Shown here: piece by piece, positions 21,443 through 34,205 of the stretch
Position numbering within the stretch: position 1 is the stretch's first letter
Layout of the letters: every line of letters starts with the position of its first letter
NCBI GenBank assembly: GCA_944472155.2
Contig: OX235277.1
Location: 15,386,804 to 15,450,803, forward strand
Reading direction: 5' to 3'
Length of the DNA stretch: 64,000 bases
From: Trichobilharzia szidati
Lineage: Eukaryota > Platyhelminthes > Trematoda > Strigeidida > Schistosomatidae
The notes under the pieces: model-generated
The model's input: only the letters and a program-made list of their open reading frames with translations
What the model was told of the DNA's origin: nothing
Databases searched by the model: none
Translations under genes and position numbers: made by a program

Positions 21443-21468
21443 CAGACAGACAGACAGACAGACAGAAC
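21443..21468 (+). repeat. CAGA tetranucleotide repeat at the 3' end of the element
   Basis: About six units of CAGA follow the last ORF by about 180 nt. This is the usual place for the short tandem repeat that ends RTE-type retrotransposons. Confidence 0.6.
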
Positions 21469-21479
21469 TAAACGTTTTG

Positions 21480-24400
21480 ATAACTTGAAAAGCATGCGTA
21501 TTTAAATATTTGCGCATTCTTTAACCATTAATTTAACCTTTTGGAAACAATGTACATATTTTACAGGATAGTATTGAGCAGCACCACGTAACGCACATTC
21601 ATATTAGGACGCTTTCTGTGGCAGTTTGCCATTGGCTCTTGAATACGGGAGAAATATTCAGGAAGAAACACTCAGCTATTTTTGGAAGAGTATTATTGAA
21701 AATATTGTCATTTACTGAGCGTGAAGGCTTGAAAGAATGCTTTCAGAATGAATTAATTTTACAGATTAAATAGAAACAGCATTGCGGATGAAATGATTAT
21801 TCATTAGTGATGAAATTTGCCGATATATATTCATTTCTAAATGTTTTTGGTAAAGCACAACGGTATTAATAACACTTCTGATAATGTTTTTCAGTGGGCA
21901 GTATGAAAAAATGTTCAGTTCTACTTGTAATTTCCCATTTATACGAAATCAAAACAAGTGATTGAGTGAAGAGACTCTTCTCATCTCATTTATAATCAAT
22001 ACGTACAATTATATTTATAAATATATATAACTTTTCGTATTCAGGAATTATATCCGGTGAAGGAATCGAATGCATAATGTGAATGCATAAAGTAATAATA
22101 GAAGTATAACAATAATAGTACACAATTTGTACATTCTCCCTCTATGACTTCGATTGGTACTATTACTTTCCTCACTTTCAACTGTCTCCAGTATTATTTC
22201 ACTGTTTCCATTTGTCTTTCTATATCAATATTGTTTGCCAATGTTAAATTCAATGTTTAACAATTCACACCAGATTAGGTTAAGTTTCTTTTCCATTCCA
22301 TTCGCCTTCTAATCCTATAATTGCACACCCCTCCAAACTTATATACATACTTTTTATGGATTACTTCATATCTGATTAATTGATTCACAGATTGACATTG
22401 AAATGTGATTATAAACTCAAATATTTTGATTGCATTTCATAATTGCCTAATTGCATTCACATATACGATCCATTTCCCCCACCGCGTATAATTCTTCAAT
22501 ATGAAAAACTATGAGAATACCATTTCGCATTTTGATAATAAATCCGATGAAATGAGTCTCTGTGCTGAATTACTCTTTTTTATTTCCTGTATGTTACAAT
22601 GGGAGCTTTCCATGAATTTCCCAACTACACAATTACTTAAATTCCCTCTAACACTCCTAATTCAAAATCTCTATCATGATGTGGTTTGATGGACAGGCAT
22701 ATCCCGTAGAAGGAAAAATCTGTTTCGTGCTACTTGTGAGGTGTTGTTCAGCTTTACTCAACTGTAATATGTGCATCAGTGGACTTTGTCATCTAACATT
22801 CTAACCAGGCGTCATTTTTTCCTTATTGTTGTAGATTAATGAGCTCTCTAATTTCAACTGAATTTCTTCACACGAATATTCATATCAGTGACTTTGTTTG
22901 TGAGGCGACAGTATTTTTCACCTATTCATTTTCCACAGACTTATTCAGACTTGAAGGAGTCAGTGCTTACACGACAGTAACTGTTCGGTATAAAATGTGC
23001 TTGAAATACTACGCAATATTATGGAAATTCTAAGATGGATATTTCGTGATTATTTGGGAGATAAATTGAGAAAAATTGAAATTTCAAATGATTTATGTGG
23101 CAAGGCGTCTCAAGCATATGAATATCTTACGAAGGAAACAAACTTGATTAAATTAAATGTTAGATTTCAAATCTAAATAATTCTTAGTTAAGTGAACTGT
23201 ATAGTGCTTTCACAAACAAAGTCAATAAACCATTTCATAGAGAAATCTGGTAGCTTTCCTTTTGTCTGGTCAATTTCATCAGTTTGGCAACAGTCTTGCC
23301 ATGTAGATAGTTAAGTCTTAGAAACTTAGTCAGGTGGGGAAATATTGAGTGGTGGATTCGTTTACTCAAGAAGCCTCTCTACACCTTTAAGGAAAGATAG
23401 AAAAAAGTATAGCGGAGTTTTATGACTACGCATTAGTAAGTGTAATTTCAGTAATGACGATACCAAAGTTGCCTAAAAGACAGTAAAACCTTTGTGCATG
23501 ACACAATTATTTCATTGCTGTATGTGTTAATACATTATTAGGGAAAAATTCATTTACTCTTTAATTCACTTGCATAAGTATTTAATCATGAACTTCTCCA
23601 CTTTATATTATTCCACTTCCGTTGCTTTTAAACATGTAGAATATGAAGTTTCAGATTAGCGGAGGATGTATTCTCCAATTGAAACTTTCTCCACTAGCAC
23701 TGGTCTACATTTTCTTCTTCTTTACTTTAAGTAGAAATGGATGTTCGGAATTCAAAAGTGCAGCCACGGCGTTTTCGGACAGAGTCATTGGCTGCATCGA
23801 TGATACCATCAGTTTCCATTTCAAGACCTACTTCATTGGGTATTAATCACTACAGCATTGTGAAAGTGAGAATACTGGCAGTTGTGATAACGCAATCACG
23901 AATTTTGTCAATGATAATGAGAAAAATCCTTAAACGGTGTCCCTTACGATAATAATAGTAATAATGACAAACATTCATCCGTGGAATTCAGAATTTAAGT
24001 AACTGTTTATTCGTCGCAGAATATATGCCTAGTTTGAAGCTTCACACTTTATCCAAGAGTGTCCTGCAACGTCATGTCTTTTCACCTTATCTATTTTTCC
24101 TTGCATGATTTGACTCTTCATGATGGAACCATCTCGCCTAACCATGCTGATGATCTAAACATACTCCCGAATATGAGTTCATAGTCAAATCGTTACAAAA
24201 TAACTTGAATTTATTCAGAAGCTTGTTATGATTCCCCATTGGTCTTGAGCTGAATACTTCCAAATAACCGACTTTTGATCGACATAATATAAAATAACGA
24301 AGAAATTTCTCATAACTGGCAACAAGCATTATAAGAATACTGTCATAACTTAAACTGAGAAATACAGGTTTGAATACATTCATTCCCCAGATGGTCGATA

Positions 24401-24900
24401 TCCCATTTCGAAAAAACTCGACAACGTACAATGCAAAATCAAAATGTTCACAGAAGAGTGAGTCATAAGAGACAAGGCTTCAGTTGAATATATAGAAGTC
24501 AAAGAGGACCAAAATACCTATATTAAACGGAAAAATAACGGCCAAGTGTACAGAAATTCTTCCCACTCACTTACTTTACCTGGGAACCATTGTTTCAGTA
24601 ACATGGTCCAAAGCCAGCAATTATGTGGAATAATAGACAGACATTTATTATAATGAAATCCTTTAGACATCCACTGCACTTAGTATGAGACAGATGATCC
24701 AAATTTTAAACACTGTTATGAAGTCAGTGCTTCCGGATTTTTCAGAGTTTCTCCATATTTAGCTTCACGAAGTTGTGAATATTGTTTAATTTCATATGCG
24801 AAAGAAGGCAGACAGAGGTGAATAAAAATACTTAACTATGGATGCAATTTTGACAGTGTGAATGCAAATCACATGGTTGGAGGAACAGAGTCACACAAGA
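21480..24900. other. Intergenic, nothing recognised
   Basis: AT-rich, with only short ORFs that show no known motif and no match to the duplicated gene. I found no RNA gene. Confidence 0.5.
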
Positions 24901-24914
24901 ATGTAAAACAGTAA

Positions 24915-26460
24915 CGGATTACGCAAAATGGTTGAAGGAAGGAAGGCTGGTCAAAGTTGAAAGGTCAAATGTTATTATAACAAGAGGTAGAAAAAACAAG
25001 GAAATGACATGAAGGAAAACGAAGAATCCATCATGATCTAAATGTGTTTTAGATGAAAGTTGGACATGTTCCTCATTCGATAAGGGAAGTTGAGGTAGAG
25101 ATTTGACTGACATTCTATGCTTTGTTCGACGAAAATTTGACGTAGATTTGCGGATCCCGGATACAGCTGCTTCCTTTGAGCGTTTCCTTGACTTCAGTAG
25201 CTTGATAGCATTCAGAATTTCTGCTTTTGTCGGAGGAGTGCTGATCATAAGCCTTACCGTTCGTGCTGTTGTTGGTATTTCTGGGCAAGCTGCCGGTGGT
25301 GGTGGATTGAAAAGTCAATTTTCTTAAAAAATAAGGTTTCCTGGAGCATCTTTTATTGGGTTCGTCGTCTAGGTTCATCTATTCCCGGATACAGACTTGG
25401 TTATCAGATATAGTGTCATGATGTATCTTTTGCCAGTGGACTGTTCGGCTTCAATTGCCAGTATGTCGTAGAATTGTCGTCTGATTTATCTAGCAATCTT
25501 TTTTACTTCTTCATTCAGTGCAGTGTATCGTGAGCTTAGCTTCTCCTTATGTTGTCTATCTTTTTTGTGTCATCTTCTCTTCCAACATCCTCCTCTCCTC
25601 TCCTCGATTAACTTCCAGGTATCCGTTATCAGCCATTCCTTGTTTTGTCTCTTCCTTCTTTGTAGAAAAGTTGTGAACGTTTCCTTGAACATCGCTTTCA
25701 GAGAGTTCCAATGTTCTTCCACATAGGTTTCCTCAGTGATGCTAGGTGGTGTGTCCGACTTTGCTTTGATGTTGGTAGCCAAGCAAACCATTGCAGTTTT
25801 TTATTTCAGTTTCTGAATGTTGAACTTGAATTGTGGTCTGTCTACATTTTTTTCATGGATTTCAGCTTCACCTTGAAGGACTCTTGCACTAGATGGTGGT
25901 CTGAACCCACATCTGCTCCACTTCTTGACTTTGTATGCAGCAGGCTGCGTCTTCACTTGCTTGAACAACATTGATATGAAATCTGTTTCATTTGTGGTAT
26001 GTCTGTTAGTCGAAATACATGTTTGTACACGGTGCTTCTGACCACCAATTCGTTGAAAGAGCAGAAAACTGCGAATAATTCTCCATTCTCATTCATTTAT
26101 CCGGGAGCCTCTCGATACATGATGGGTTCTCTTCATGTATTATCTGCTTTCATTTTGGCATTCATATTGCCTTTAATGATTTCAATGTCCCCATTTAGGG
26201 TGTTGTCCATCATTGTTCGCTGTGGTCTATTCTTTATTCTTTCTTATATTTTTGCGAGTTGTTTATCGATGCGCAGCATCGGACAATTGTAACCTTCCCT
26301 ATTGTGAAACGAATCTTGTTGTCATTATCCTAGTTGAAATTGGTTCACACTGCATTATGGTGTTGGCTGGTACTGCTGACACCATGAAAGCCACTCTCTC
26401 AGTATGTTCATGCTTGTAGTTCAAGTAGACAACTGATACTTTGGCTTCGTGAGCAGCCCT
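24915..26460 (-). pseudogene. Decayed non-LTR retrotransposon (endonuclease to start of RT)
   Basis: Broken minus-strand frames carry the spacing typical of this class. Around 25790-25570 is EEHWNSLKAMFKETFTTFLQ, then KEWLITDTWKLIEERR, which is the linker after the endonuclease. At 25250-25200 is STPPTKAEILNAIKLLKSR, the block just before the RT. Upstream (26450-25800) the degenerate frame includes a fragment RPQFKFNIQKLK. Many stops and frameshifts. The plus-strand ORFs here are shadows. It appears to belong to the same type as the RT fragment at 52.54-53.86 kb. Confidence 0.6.
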
Positions 26461-26469
26461 TCCTCCCTT

Positions 26470-27600
26470 CCAAACTTGAGACCTGCTAGTATACTACACA
26501 AGAGCTTGTGGAATATTTAACAAAGGGAGAGTCACATTGTGAAATCAAATAATGCTGCACTGTTCATCGTTACGTGATAGGTGTATATATAAGGCGCGAC
26601 AATATAGGTGTGATGACGAATAGTCAATAGCTCAGATTTCTAATTTGTTCCACTAACGCGCTCTTGCCGAAAACGATAATCGTTGTATATCTAGATTAGC
26701 GGAGACGTCTGTCAATCTGTAATCTGATGCGTTGATCTGTCAGTGACTGAGTTAAACTATGACAATTGGTCGGATTGCTCGAGTGATGTTTATATCTACC
26801 AAATCTTCACATAATCTAGTATGAAGCTATTTATATCCTTTGTGGATCGTCTAGAACACTGAATGAATCTGTAATTTCGGATTCTTAGCTCTTCAATCCA
26901 TAAATACGTCACATGGATATGGATTACTAATCCACTCTGCACTTTATGGTTGGTTGACTAACAAAGATAAAATGATTCTTAGCTAAGAAGCTCTGGTGAA
27001 CTAAAATGTAGACAATTGAAATTCGCAGCTAACCCAAAGATTTATGCGAAATCTGTTTCTTTTGAAGAGTTATCCATGAACCATTGATCTACCCTTGGGG
27101 TTGACTATAGAACGGTTGAGATTATTTGGCTTGGAAAAGTGTAAATATCCGTCCTGCGTGAGGAAGCTACTTTCAGTGACAAGTCAAATATCAATTTTTC
27201 ACTCTGATGTTTTATTGTTTGAAACGTCACAGTGTTTCATGAAATTTACACAATGTTAACAACGTTTTCAACCAGCATCTATAATTGCATGTGAATATTA
27301 GACGTTGTAAGTGAGTGTCTTCAAAACGGTTATTTACACCTGAGGTATTGGTACATGGATACTTGTTCTTCCTTTGAGGTACATATTTTCTGAATATTTT
27401 TGTACACTGAACAGCATAGAACTGATTCATGGTCCATGATATTAGCACCTCGGTTTTTAAAAGCGTTAAACGTTATGTGTAAATGGAGTCACTTCCAGAT
27501 TTACAGGCAAATTACAACAGATGATCACCATCAGAGGCATCCTTAGAAAGCACAAAGCGTAAAGAAATGCTTTTTTTCATTCTTTGGAATTGATAAGGTG
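26470..27600. other. Intergenic, nothing recognised
   Basis: No ORF, repeat or splice-framed block that I can support. Confidence 0.4.
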
Positions 27601-27629
27601 AATCTCTGTCTTCAGAACATACCCAAAAG

Positions 27630-27700
27630 GGTTCGAAGCTGAAACAAGGACGAAACAGCTGTCCAGTAGTCTCAGGTCTCCAATGTTTTTCTACCCTATG
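27630..27700 (+). repeat. Hammerhead-like 3' half, SINE or Penelope-related relic
   Basis: The string AAGGACGAAACAGCTGTCCAGTA has the GGAC-GAAAC end of a hammerhead core followed by a short self-complementary helix, as at 16.25-16.31 kb. The expected CTGATGAG part is shortened to gctgaaac, so the ribozyme is dead. Confidence 0.4.
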
Positions 27701-27729
27701 TCAGCTCATGATGAAATCCTGAAACCAAT

Positions 27730-29055
27730 CAGTCATATCCTTGAGAACCAATACCTAAACATCTCATTCAGTTCTAACTTGAGCAGATGATTTTCCTTGA
27801 TATGCGTTTTCACCAGTTTTTCCGTGAATTTGCTACGTTCATATCACTTCATGTCAACTGACATGGACAATGAAGTATAATGCTTCGATGTGAGAACTCT
27901 CACAAAATACAAATTAGGTATTTCTATTTTACGAACGAGATTCCAATGTTTTCAGGCTAGGAGAACTGTCGAACAACATGGACCCCTAATATTGAGAAAG
28001 CTCATTCATGAATTCCTTCATTCAAAATATTTTATCTTAGACTTGAACATAAATGTAGGCAATTTGTCACCCGAATTTTATGTGTGAGAATTATGATGAA
28101 TTTGTATTATTTATTTGAACATTTCAAACCGAATGTGCGACGAATCTTTGCGCCAGCAATGAGATGTTACGAAATCAGACACACTGGAACAGTATTTTCA
28201 ATTCCTAAAAGGACGTATGTTTTTCGAAATGCAAAAATATATGAGGTCGTTTGATAAAAGCGAGGCCGCTCTACTCCCTATGTATAGAAGAGTAATGTGA
28301 CTAACGTCCTAATAATTCCGTTAACAACAAGACGACTGTGTTTTATTTCTGTTTAACCAAACTACTTCAGTCCTGTTGTTTACAGGAACACTGTGCTTCA
28401 TCTGAGTGCCACTATTCATACAATTCATACATAGTTTTTGTGATTAGACGAAAGAAAAGCAGGCCTCCGGCTTTCAAGCATTGTCAGGGTTCTTAATATA
28501 ATACCATCAAGAATATTTGATGCTCACTTTTCTCGTCTCAAGCTTATATTTTGTCTCAGTACGCTCAACAGCATGCATTAGATTAATCAAAGTCATATTT
28601 TAATTCAACCTAATAGTACTTTTGTCATTAATGCAATAATCTTCTGTTGATTTGACATGCGCATAGGCCAAATCAGTATTTGTTTACATCAAGTAGATGA
28701 GTATAAACTGTGATAAAGTGTGTATACTGTTTATCGAATATTTTGTAATTGTTTTTATTACTGAAATGTGAGTAGTATATTTCATTATTTTGTCTTCTGT
28801 TTGTTTATGCAAGTTAACTTCATTTCCACTTCATCATAAATGATACTGTTTTCATACTGCTGACGAGGATCAAAACAGATCACATACGAGAACACTGAAA
28901 ATAATTTCAACAAATAGTAATAAACAGATCAGTTTTTTACTGTAAAAGCATGTTTTGTTTTGATGGTGTTTGTTTATAAAGGAGTAAAAAATAATGATGT
29001 GGATGAAATTAAGAAATACATATTATTTTCACAACTTAGGTAGCTATGATTTCTT
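27730..29055. other. Intergenic, nothing recognised
   Basis: AT-rich sequence with no supported feature. Confidence 0.4.
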
Positions 29056-29064
29056 CCTTCTGCT

Positions 29065-29840
29065 TATTCAGTTTACAGTTTACAATTTATTTAGGATAGT
29101 AGGCTATACGCCTGTGTTAATCCTTTCGATTTGTTACACAGAGGAGGTCCAATCTCGCCTTGAATGAATCAACGGATGGCGCTGATACGACGTGTTTCGG
29201 TAGGGAGTTCCAATGATCAACAATTCGATGTGAAAAACAGATCTCCATACGCAGACGATTCGACCGTGGTTTTTGAACCTTGAGGTGATTTCCTCGCAAT
29301 TGGTTGGTGCTAGAAGGAAGAAGAAAATTCGATAAATTAGCTCCAAAATCATTTCTTAGGATACGGTATGCTAGTATTAGGTCACCCCTATGTCGTCTGT
29401 ATGACAGTGGAAATAAACCCAGTCGACTTAAACTCTCCTCATATGAAAGGGTTGAAAAACCCTTTATTAGCTTAATTCCTACTCTTTGCACCCTTTCTAA
29501 TAAGTCTATTTCGTATTTGAAACACGGGCTCGCTGCCTGGATCCCATATTCCAAATGAGGTCTGATATAAGTCGGATATAATATACGAAGTATATCAGCG
29601 TCAAAGTTCGCAAAAGCCTTGCGTATCGCCCATAATATTCGAAAACCCTTAGTGGCTGCAGCTCTACAGTTTGTTGCTGTTTTCAAGTCATGCTGCACAA
29701 CCACTCCCAAGTCCTTGTACTCATTGCAATTATTCTGTTCCATATATTTGCATATCTCAGAGAGAGAGAAAGCTAGGCATACCAGATGATTTCTAGAAGA
29801 CTGTTTTTTGAAGTGGATAAGCAATCAACATATGCACTGC
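29065..29840 (-). mobile_element. 5'-truncated CR1-like non-LTR retrotransposon
   Basis: The minus-strand ORF 29824-29117 (235 codons) is the C-terminal part of an RT polyprotein: KDLGVVVQHDLKTATNCRAA, ILYPTYIRPHLEYGIQAASP, LLERVQRVGIKLIKGFS, LGLFPLSYRRHRGDLILAYR, FSHRIVDHWNSLPKHVVSAP. These are the blocks after the RT in CR1/Jockey-type elements. Its 3' end carries a repeated GTAAACT unit (29070-29085 on the plus strand as agtttacagtttaca). The ORF is open to its stop, so the fragment is fairly young. The 5' end lies near 29840, typical of incomplete reverse transcription. Confidence 0.75.
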
Positions 29841-29969
29841 CGATAACAACATTGCTCAACCGATAAGAAAAAAACAAAGGAGCGCAAAGTCTAATTTCAG
29901 ATTGAAGAAACAGAGTTTTGCAAAACATTTAGACTAATAATGTACTCTTCACTCATTACCTTCGAAGCG

Positions 29970-30790
29970 AGGTAAGGTTTGTTCGACCATCCATATTCCG
30001 AATTTGAGTATATCCAAATTTGTGTTTTTGCATTCAGTTTGTGTATCCTTCTCATATTATGTAGATTGACATTCATAATTTCAATCTGAACAATATGCTG
30101 AATTATTTTACTTGTCACACTGCTCTATTTGCGATTCATCTATTTCATGGAAACTTTACCAATTGCACGACCAATTATAAATTGTCAAAATTCACATAAT
30201 AACTATTATGAAAAAATTACTTTCATATCTATACTGTACTACTGATTATCAAGAGCAAGTAGTATCACTTTACATTCTGAGTGAAATTTAATAACAAACT
30301 ACCTATTATGATTGTTCACATTTTGCTTTATCTGCAGTAATTACTTCAGCTCTGTCTGCACATTATTATCTATTTCAATTTCACCTTTTGTTGACCATTC
30401 TCTATTCTGATCATGTAAGTAGATGTCAATGAGCCCTCTCTTCATCTTAGAATGAAAACAAAGAATAACAATAATTCAAAATACGTTTCATGTGAATAAT
30501 AACATCAATCAATGAAAAGTCATTGCAAATAATGATTAAGTGATGCTCACTGACGATTGATATAACCAAGTAAGGAATCTGAGGTTATACCATGAACACT
30601 GTCTCTTTCTCAGTGAAAAGTTAAAAGATTCATCAGGATAGCGCGGAATTCAAAAGTGCAGTATTGTGGTTTTCTCGTCAGTAGTTTTACCAACATTGAC
30701 AATACTGCAACCTTCTTCATGCATTTATTCGCCTTGATGAATTTGAATTCAGCAAGAACAGCGATCGTGTGCAGAATTATATGATACCAT
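29970..30790. repeat. Left arm of an inverted duplication (partner 56.46-55.53 kb)
   Basis: Segments such as acgtttcatgtgaataataacatcaatcaatg and tgttgaccattctctattctgat recur in inverse orientation at 55.5-56.46 kb, and part of that is repeated again at 58.6-59.18 kb. No coding sequence is supported. Confidence 0.65.
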
Positions 30791-30809
30791 CATTCATTTC
30801 ATTGGCTAT

Positions 30810-31990
30810 CATTTTTATTAGATGTATGATATATCCTATCTCTCTACTAACCATACAATTGAAGAATTTTTCGGGTTTGTTGAAGAGGTGAACCAACTCA
30901 GTGTGCACGGCAAAATCATAGTTTCCTTCCATGTATCTTCTCTATTCACGCAGATCCCTCTGCATGAGAATTTAGACATCAACTGTCAAGACTCTGATTT
31001 TCTTCCTCTACCAAAACTGGAATTTAAGCAGCTTCTCGTGTTATTTACTAATGATATACAATTCCAGTTTGACAACAAAATGTATCGCCAAGTTGATGAA
31101 GTGGCAATGGGGAGTCCACTGGGTCCGAAATTAGTTGATATTTTTATGTCCAGTCTGGAACAGAAAAAGCTGAAGTGTGCAATCGGCAAAACAACAGCCT
31201 AATATAGATACGTTGATGACAGATTCACTGTATGTAATGATTTGAGTCACGTTTCGTCTCTATTAGATTCTTCTAACAATGAAAACAAGAGCATCACATT
31301 AACGAAGTAGCATTGAGATGATGAATTGTTTCATTTTCTGAACGAAATGTTGGGGAGAAAATATGATGGAACACTCAAAACGTATATATATCGCAAATAC
31401 ACGTGGAGTGGTCTTTACTTGAACTACAACAGATTCTGCACAGTGAGAAACAAACGAACGCTGGTGAATACGCTTTACTCTAGAGCGAAGAGAATATGTT
31501 CACCAAACAAACTAGACAGTGAACTAATGCTTCTTTAAAAATGCTTGAAAGAAAATGGTTACCCACAAAGTTTCATGAACAAATATGGCAAGAATGAACT
31601 CAAGAAGCTTGATACAGCTACAGTGAGTAAGAAGCCTACTTTCAGGGCGACGACATAATGAGAATGTTAAATAAAAGATTAAACGCACCCATGTCTATGA
31701 AGTATCCTACAGCATTAAAAGTCTCTCTTCCTAGAAAATCTCCCTCACTGGTGCAGTAAAGATTGACGAGTACCCATCACATGTAGCTTCGTCCTGTGTA
31801 TACAAATTCACATGTATCTGCGGGAGCAGTCACATTGAAAGTATAGAGAGGAGGGCCTACGTCAATTTTCTTTGACCATGCACCAAGGAGCCCCCGTGTA
31901 AGAGGACCTAATCGTTTAAACTCTTCAATCGGGTCACTGCTTTTTCAACCAAAGCTGTTATTGACGGTTCTATTGGCGTTCCTTTAATTT
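30810..31990 (+). pseudogene. Penelope-like element: decayed reverse transcriptase and GIY-YIG region
   Basis: The ORF at 30822-31202 contains KIIVSFHVSSLFTQIPLHEN, LPLPKLEFKQLL and QVDEVAMGSPLGPKLVDIFM. A stop then interrupts, after which YRYVDDRFTVC, the RT active site, is readable. A later frame (31326-31538) gives GLYLNYNRFCTVRNKRTLVNTL. Near 31790 comes SSCVYKFTCICGSS, the start of the GIY-YIG endonuclease. The order RT then GIY-YIG identifies a Penelope-like element. Several stops and frame changes show that it is inactive. Confidence 0.75.
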
Positions 31991-32329
31991 GATCATATGT
32001 GTGTCCTTGGAATTAGGAGTATTTTGTAAGGCATAAGTTTATGCTTTCCATCCAACTTGTGTGTTGCTCGCAGGCTGGCGGAGTTTAGTATTACGTCTTC
32101 TCCTCCACAAATAGACCAAAAATTTATACATTTCACTTAACCTTTGGTTTCAACTTTTATTCATCTCTATAATTTTTCCCACTTGATTCAACTCCAGTTA
32201 GTCTATCACAACAGTATTTCTTCCTAACAGCACCACTTCAATTATCTTTTGGCTTTTGATGAGTATGAATTTCCGTGCTATGATTTGCTTTCACGATTTA
32301 TCTGAAAGTGGCTGGTTTTTCAAACACAC

Positions 32330-33110
32330 ATCAGTAATGCAAAGGACATAAACAACGAATAGATTTTAGTACCGGAGGAACTTTCTCCTTCAATCCAGCT
32401 TATCATCGCAGACAGATGCTAACCAACTGCTCATGAAAATGTTGACATATGCATTGCTGACACATCACCGACCATGCATATGGCCTTGGGCTCAATTGCC
32501 AGCCAACGGACACTTGATATCATTAGTTGACCAGCAAACGGAGACCTGCAGATATCACGTGCTGAAAATTTCATACTCATTCCAAATCTTATATGTGGAA
32601 TCCATGTATATTCATAATAAGAGGGAAAATATATATTTTTGTTAAATGAAGACTCATTATTTGTAATGTTTTTCAGTCTATATGTGTTTGTCGTGACGCT
32701 AGAGGACATAAAGTCAGACTGTGCCTGTGCACATGAAGCATCCACCAATTATCATGTCAAATAACCTCGATACCCTATTCACACAAACCTGAAATATATT
32801 TGAAACTCAGAATGCTTAGAAAAATCAGTTCATATCATCAGCAGTATATCCTTGATCTCTGATTTCATTAGGAATCAAAGGATGATAGCTTATCTGTCAC
32901 TTGACAGCATTATACTACTTCATGAGATTGCCTCGTGAATAATATGCACAACAAAGTCTAACATAGATAAGCAAGTACTTCTCTCACTATATAATGCTTC
33001 ATTGGAAACAATGGGTACACAGGGTGTTGACGTAAATCATGTTATCCTGTATGAATCAATATCCGACTTGATGTATATATATATACATATATATGTATAT
33101 ATATTCTGCT
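32330..33110. repeat. Upstream region of copy C, inverted copy of the upstream region of B
   Basis: 32330-32620 is the inverse of 54380-54090, and 32760-33000 the inverse of 54080-53880. In B the two blocks are continuous, with the non-LTR fragment 53.86-52.54 kb inserted next to the promoter. A (TA)n stretch lies at 33071-33110. No gene is seen. Confidence 0.65.
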
Positions 33111-33149
33111 TAGTAAAGTCTATTATGAAGCTGTGCTCATGATTTGGTG

Positions 33150-33642
33150 ACTGAACGAGCTTACAAGTATCAGCAATAATTCATCGATTGCATACAACAT
33201 TTTGAATGTTTTGAGGTTTACAAACGTCACATGCATTTTGTACGCCCTATTCGCATAGAACGTTCTATTTTGTGGAAGACGTCATTTCGTACTCACACGA
33301 TAAAAAATAATATTGCAATGAATACATTATCATAATATCTTTCTGCCTAACTTGTTTATGGTTTCGTGTTGAAGTGAATCTTGTTTTCTTGTCAGTGTGA
33401 CAGAGATTTCTGTCAAACCGATTGTAAAAATAGTAAGTAAACATGAGCAAGATGAAAGTCAAAAATGTAGCATATGACATTTCTAAACAACATTCTGAAA
33501 ATTTGCTTTGTTTTGTTTTAAAAGATTTCTTTGTTTTGATAATATCTGCTTTCTGTTGAAAACTGAAATTTCATTGGTTGCTTAATGTGAAAAAAAACTA
33601 TTTAAGGAAGGATTTTGAACATTTCTGTCTCTGAGACGAAAC
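33150..33642 (+). promoter_or_regulatory. Promoter of the orphan head, copy C
   Basis: Homologous to 630-1113 of gene A. It contains an ATTGG box near 33573 and TATTTAA at 33599-33605, which ends 38 nt before the ATG, as in A and B. Confidence 0.55.
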
Positions 33643-34090
33643 ATGTTTTCCGCTCATTTGGTGACTACTTCTCTCTCCTTTTTCATTGCTGATATGCTTG
33701 TTGACTGTGAGTATAACGATATTCTAAGTATTTATATTGCTTTATTACTTTTCGCAAACTTTTGCTTCTGAAGACGTTTTACCATTTCATAATTGCATAA
33801 AATCATACTTGAAAGGAAGAACTTAAGTCAATCCTTAATAAAATGGAATACATCTATGAATTGTGAACAGAAATGCGTAAAATATGCAAGGGCCAAACAA
33901 TTTTTTTCGAATAAAATCAGTTCAAGTGTGTTCTGTGATATCCTTCAATCATTCGTGTACGCTTCACTGTAGGAAGTGGTTTCGATTGTGAGTTGAACAC
34001 TGTTTCGAATTATAATAGTTATTCATTTATCGCTACACATTAATACTTGTTAACAGATTGAGACTGGATTAATTCTAGTTTAACTCTTAG
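33643..34090 (+). pseudogene. Micro-exon gene C: 5' fragment only (exons 1 and 2)
   Basis: Exon 1 (33643-33706, 64 nt) has the signal peptide beginning MFSAHLVTTS and ending IADMLVD, with donor gtgagtata; its last base is T instead of G. Exon 2 (33973-33987) is intact, with the acceptor ttcactgtag and donor gtgagttg. Homology to A and B stops near 34090, where a tRNA-like fragment and then the 3' flank of B (opposite strand) begin. The body of the gene is missing. Splicing into exons elsewhere or simple loss of function are both possible; loss is the default. Confidence 0.7.
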
Positions 34091-34129
34091 TCGAAAATTA
34101 ATTCAATGAGTTTTCATGAGCCTTTGAAA

Positions 34130-34205
34130 CGTGTCCCAGCGCCCGAATGGTATACGAGCTTGACTTGTTAACGGAAGGTCCTGGATTTGAGCCCAAGTAG
34201 GTGCA
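34130..34205 (+). repeat. tRNA-like (SINE) fragment
   Basis: The stretch gcgcccgaatggtatacgag, ACTTGTTAACGGAAGGTCC and TGGATTTGAGCC follows the same tRNA-like order as 16090-16022 (minus strand). It lies at the junction between C and the B tail and may mark the rearrangement point. Confidence 0.4.

Larger units (their letters stand above)
17660..21475 (+). mobile_element. Non-LTR retrotransposon, nearly full length (RTE-type, similar to schistosome SR2)
   Basis: The base composition rises sharply in GC against its flanks from about 17660 to 21420. The element has a 5' leader, one long ORF carrying an apurinic-type endonuclease then a reverse transcriptase, a short 3' region, and a simple-sequence stretch (CAGA repeats, 21443-21468). 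The order EN-RT with no gag-like ORF and a short tandem-repeat 3' end fits the RTE group. The exact ends are not defined because no target-site duplication was identified by eye. Confidence 0.8.

Noticed and set aside
25103..25327. Plus-strand ORFs over 25.1-26.4 kb
   Set aside because: They are shadows of the decayed minus-strand retroelement.
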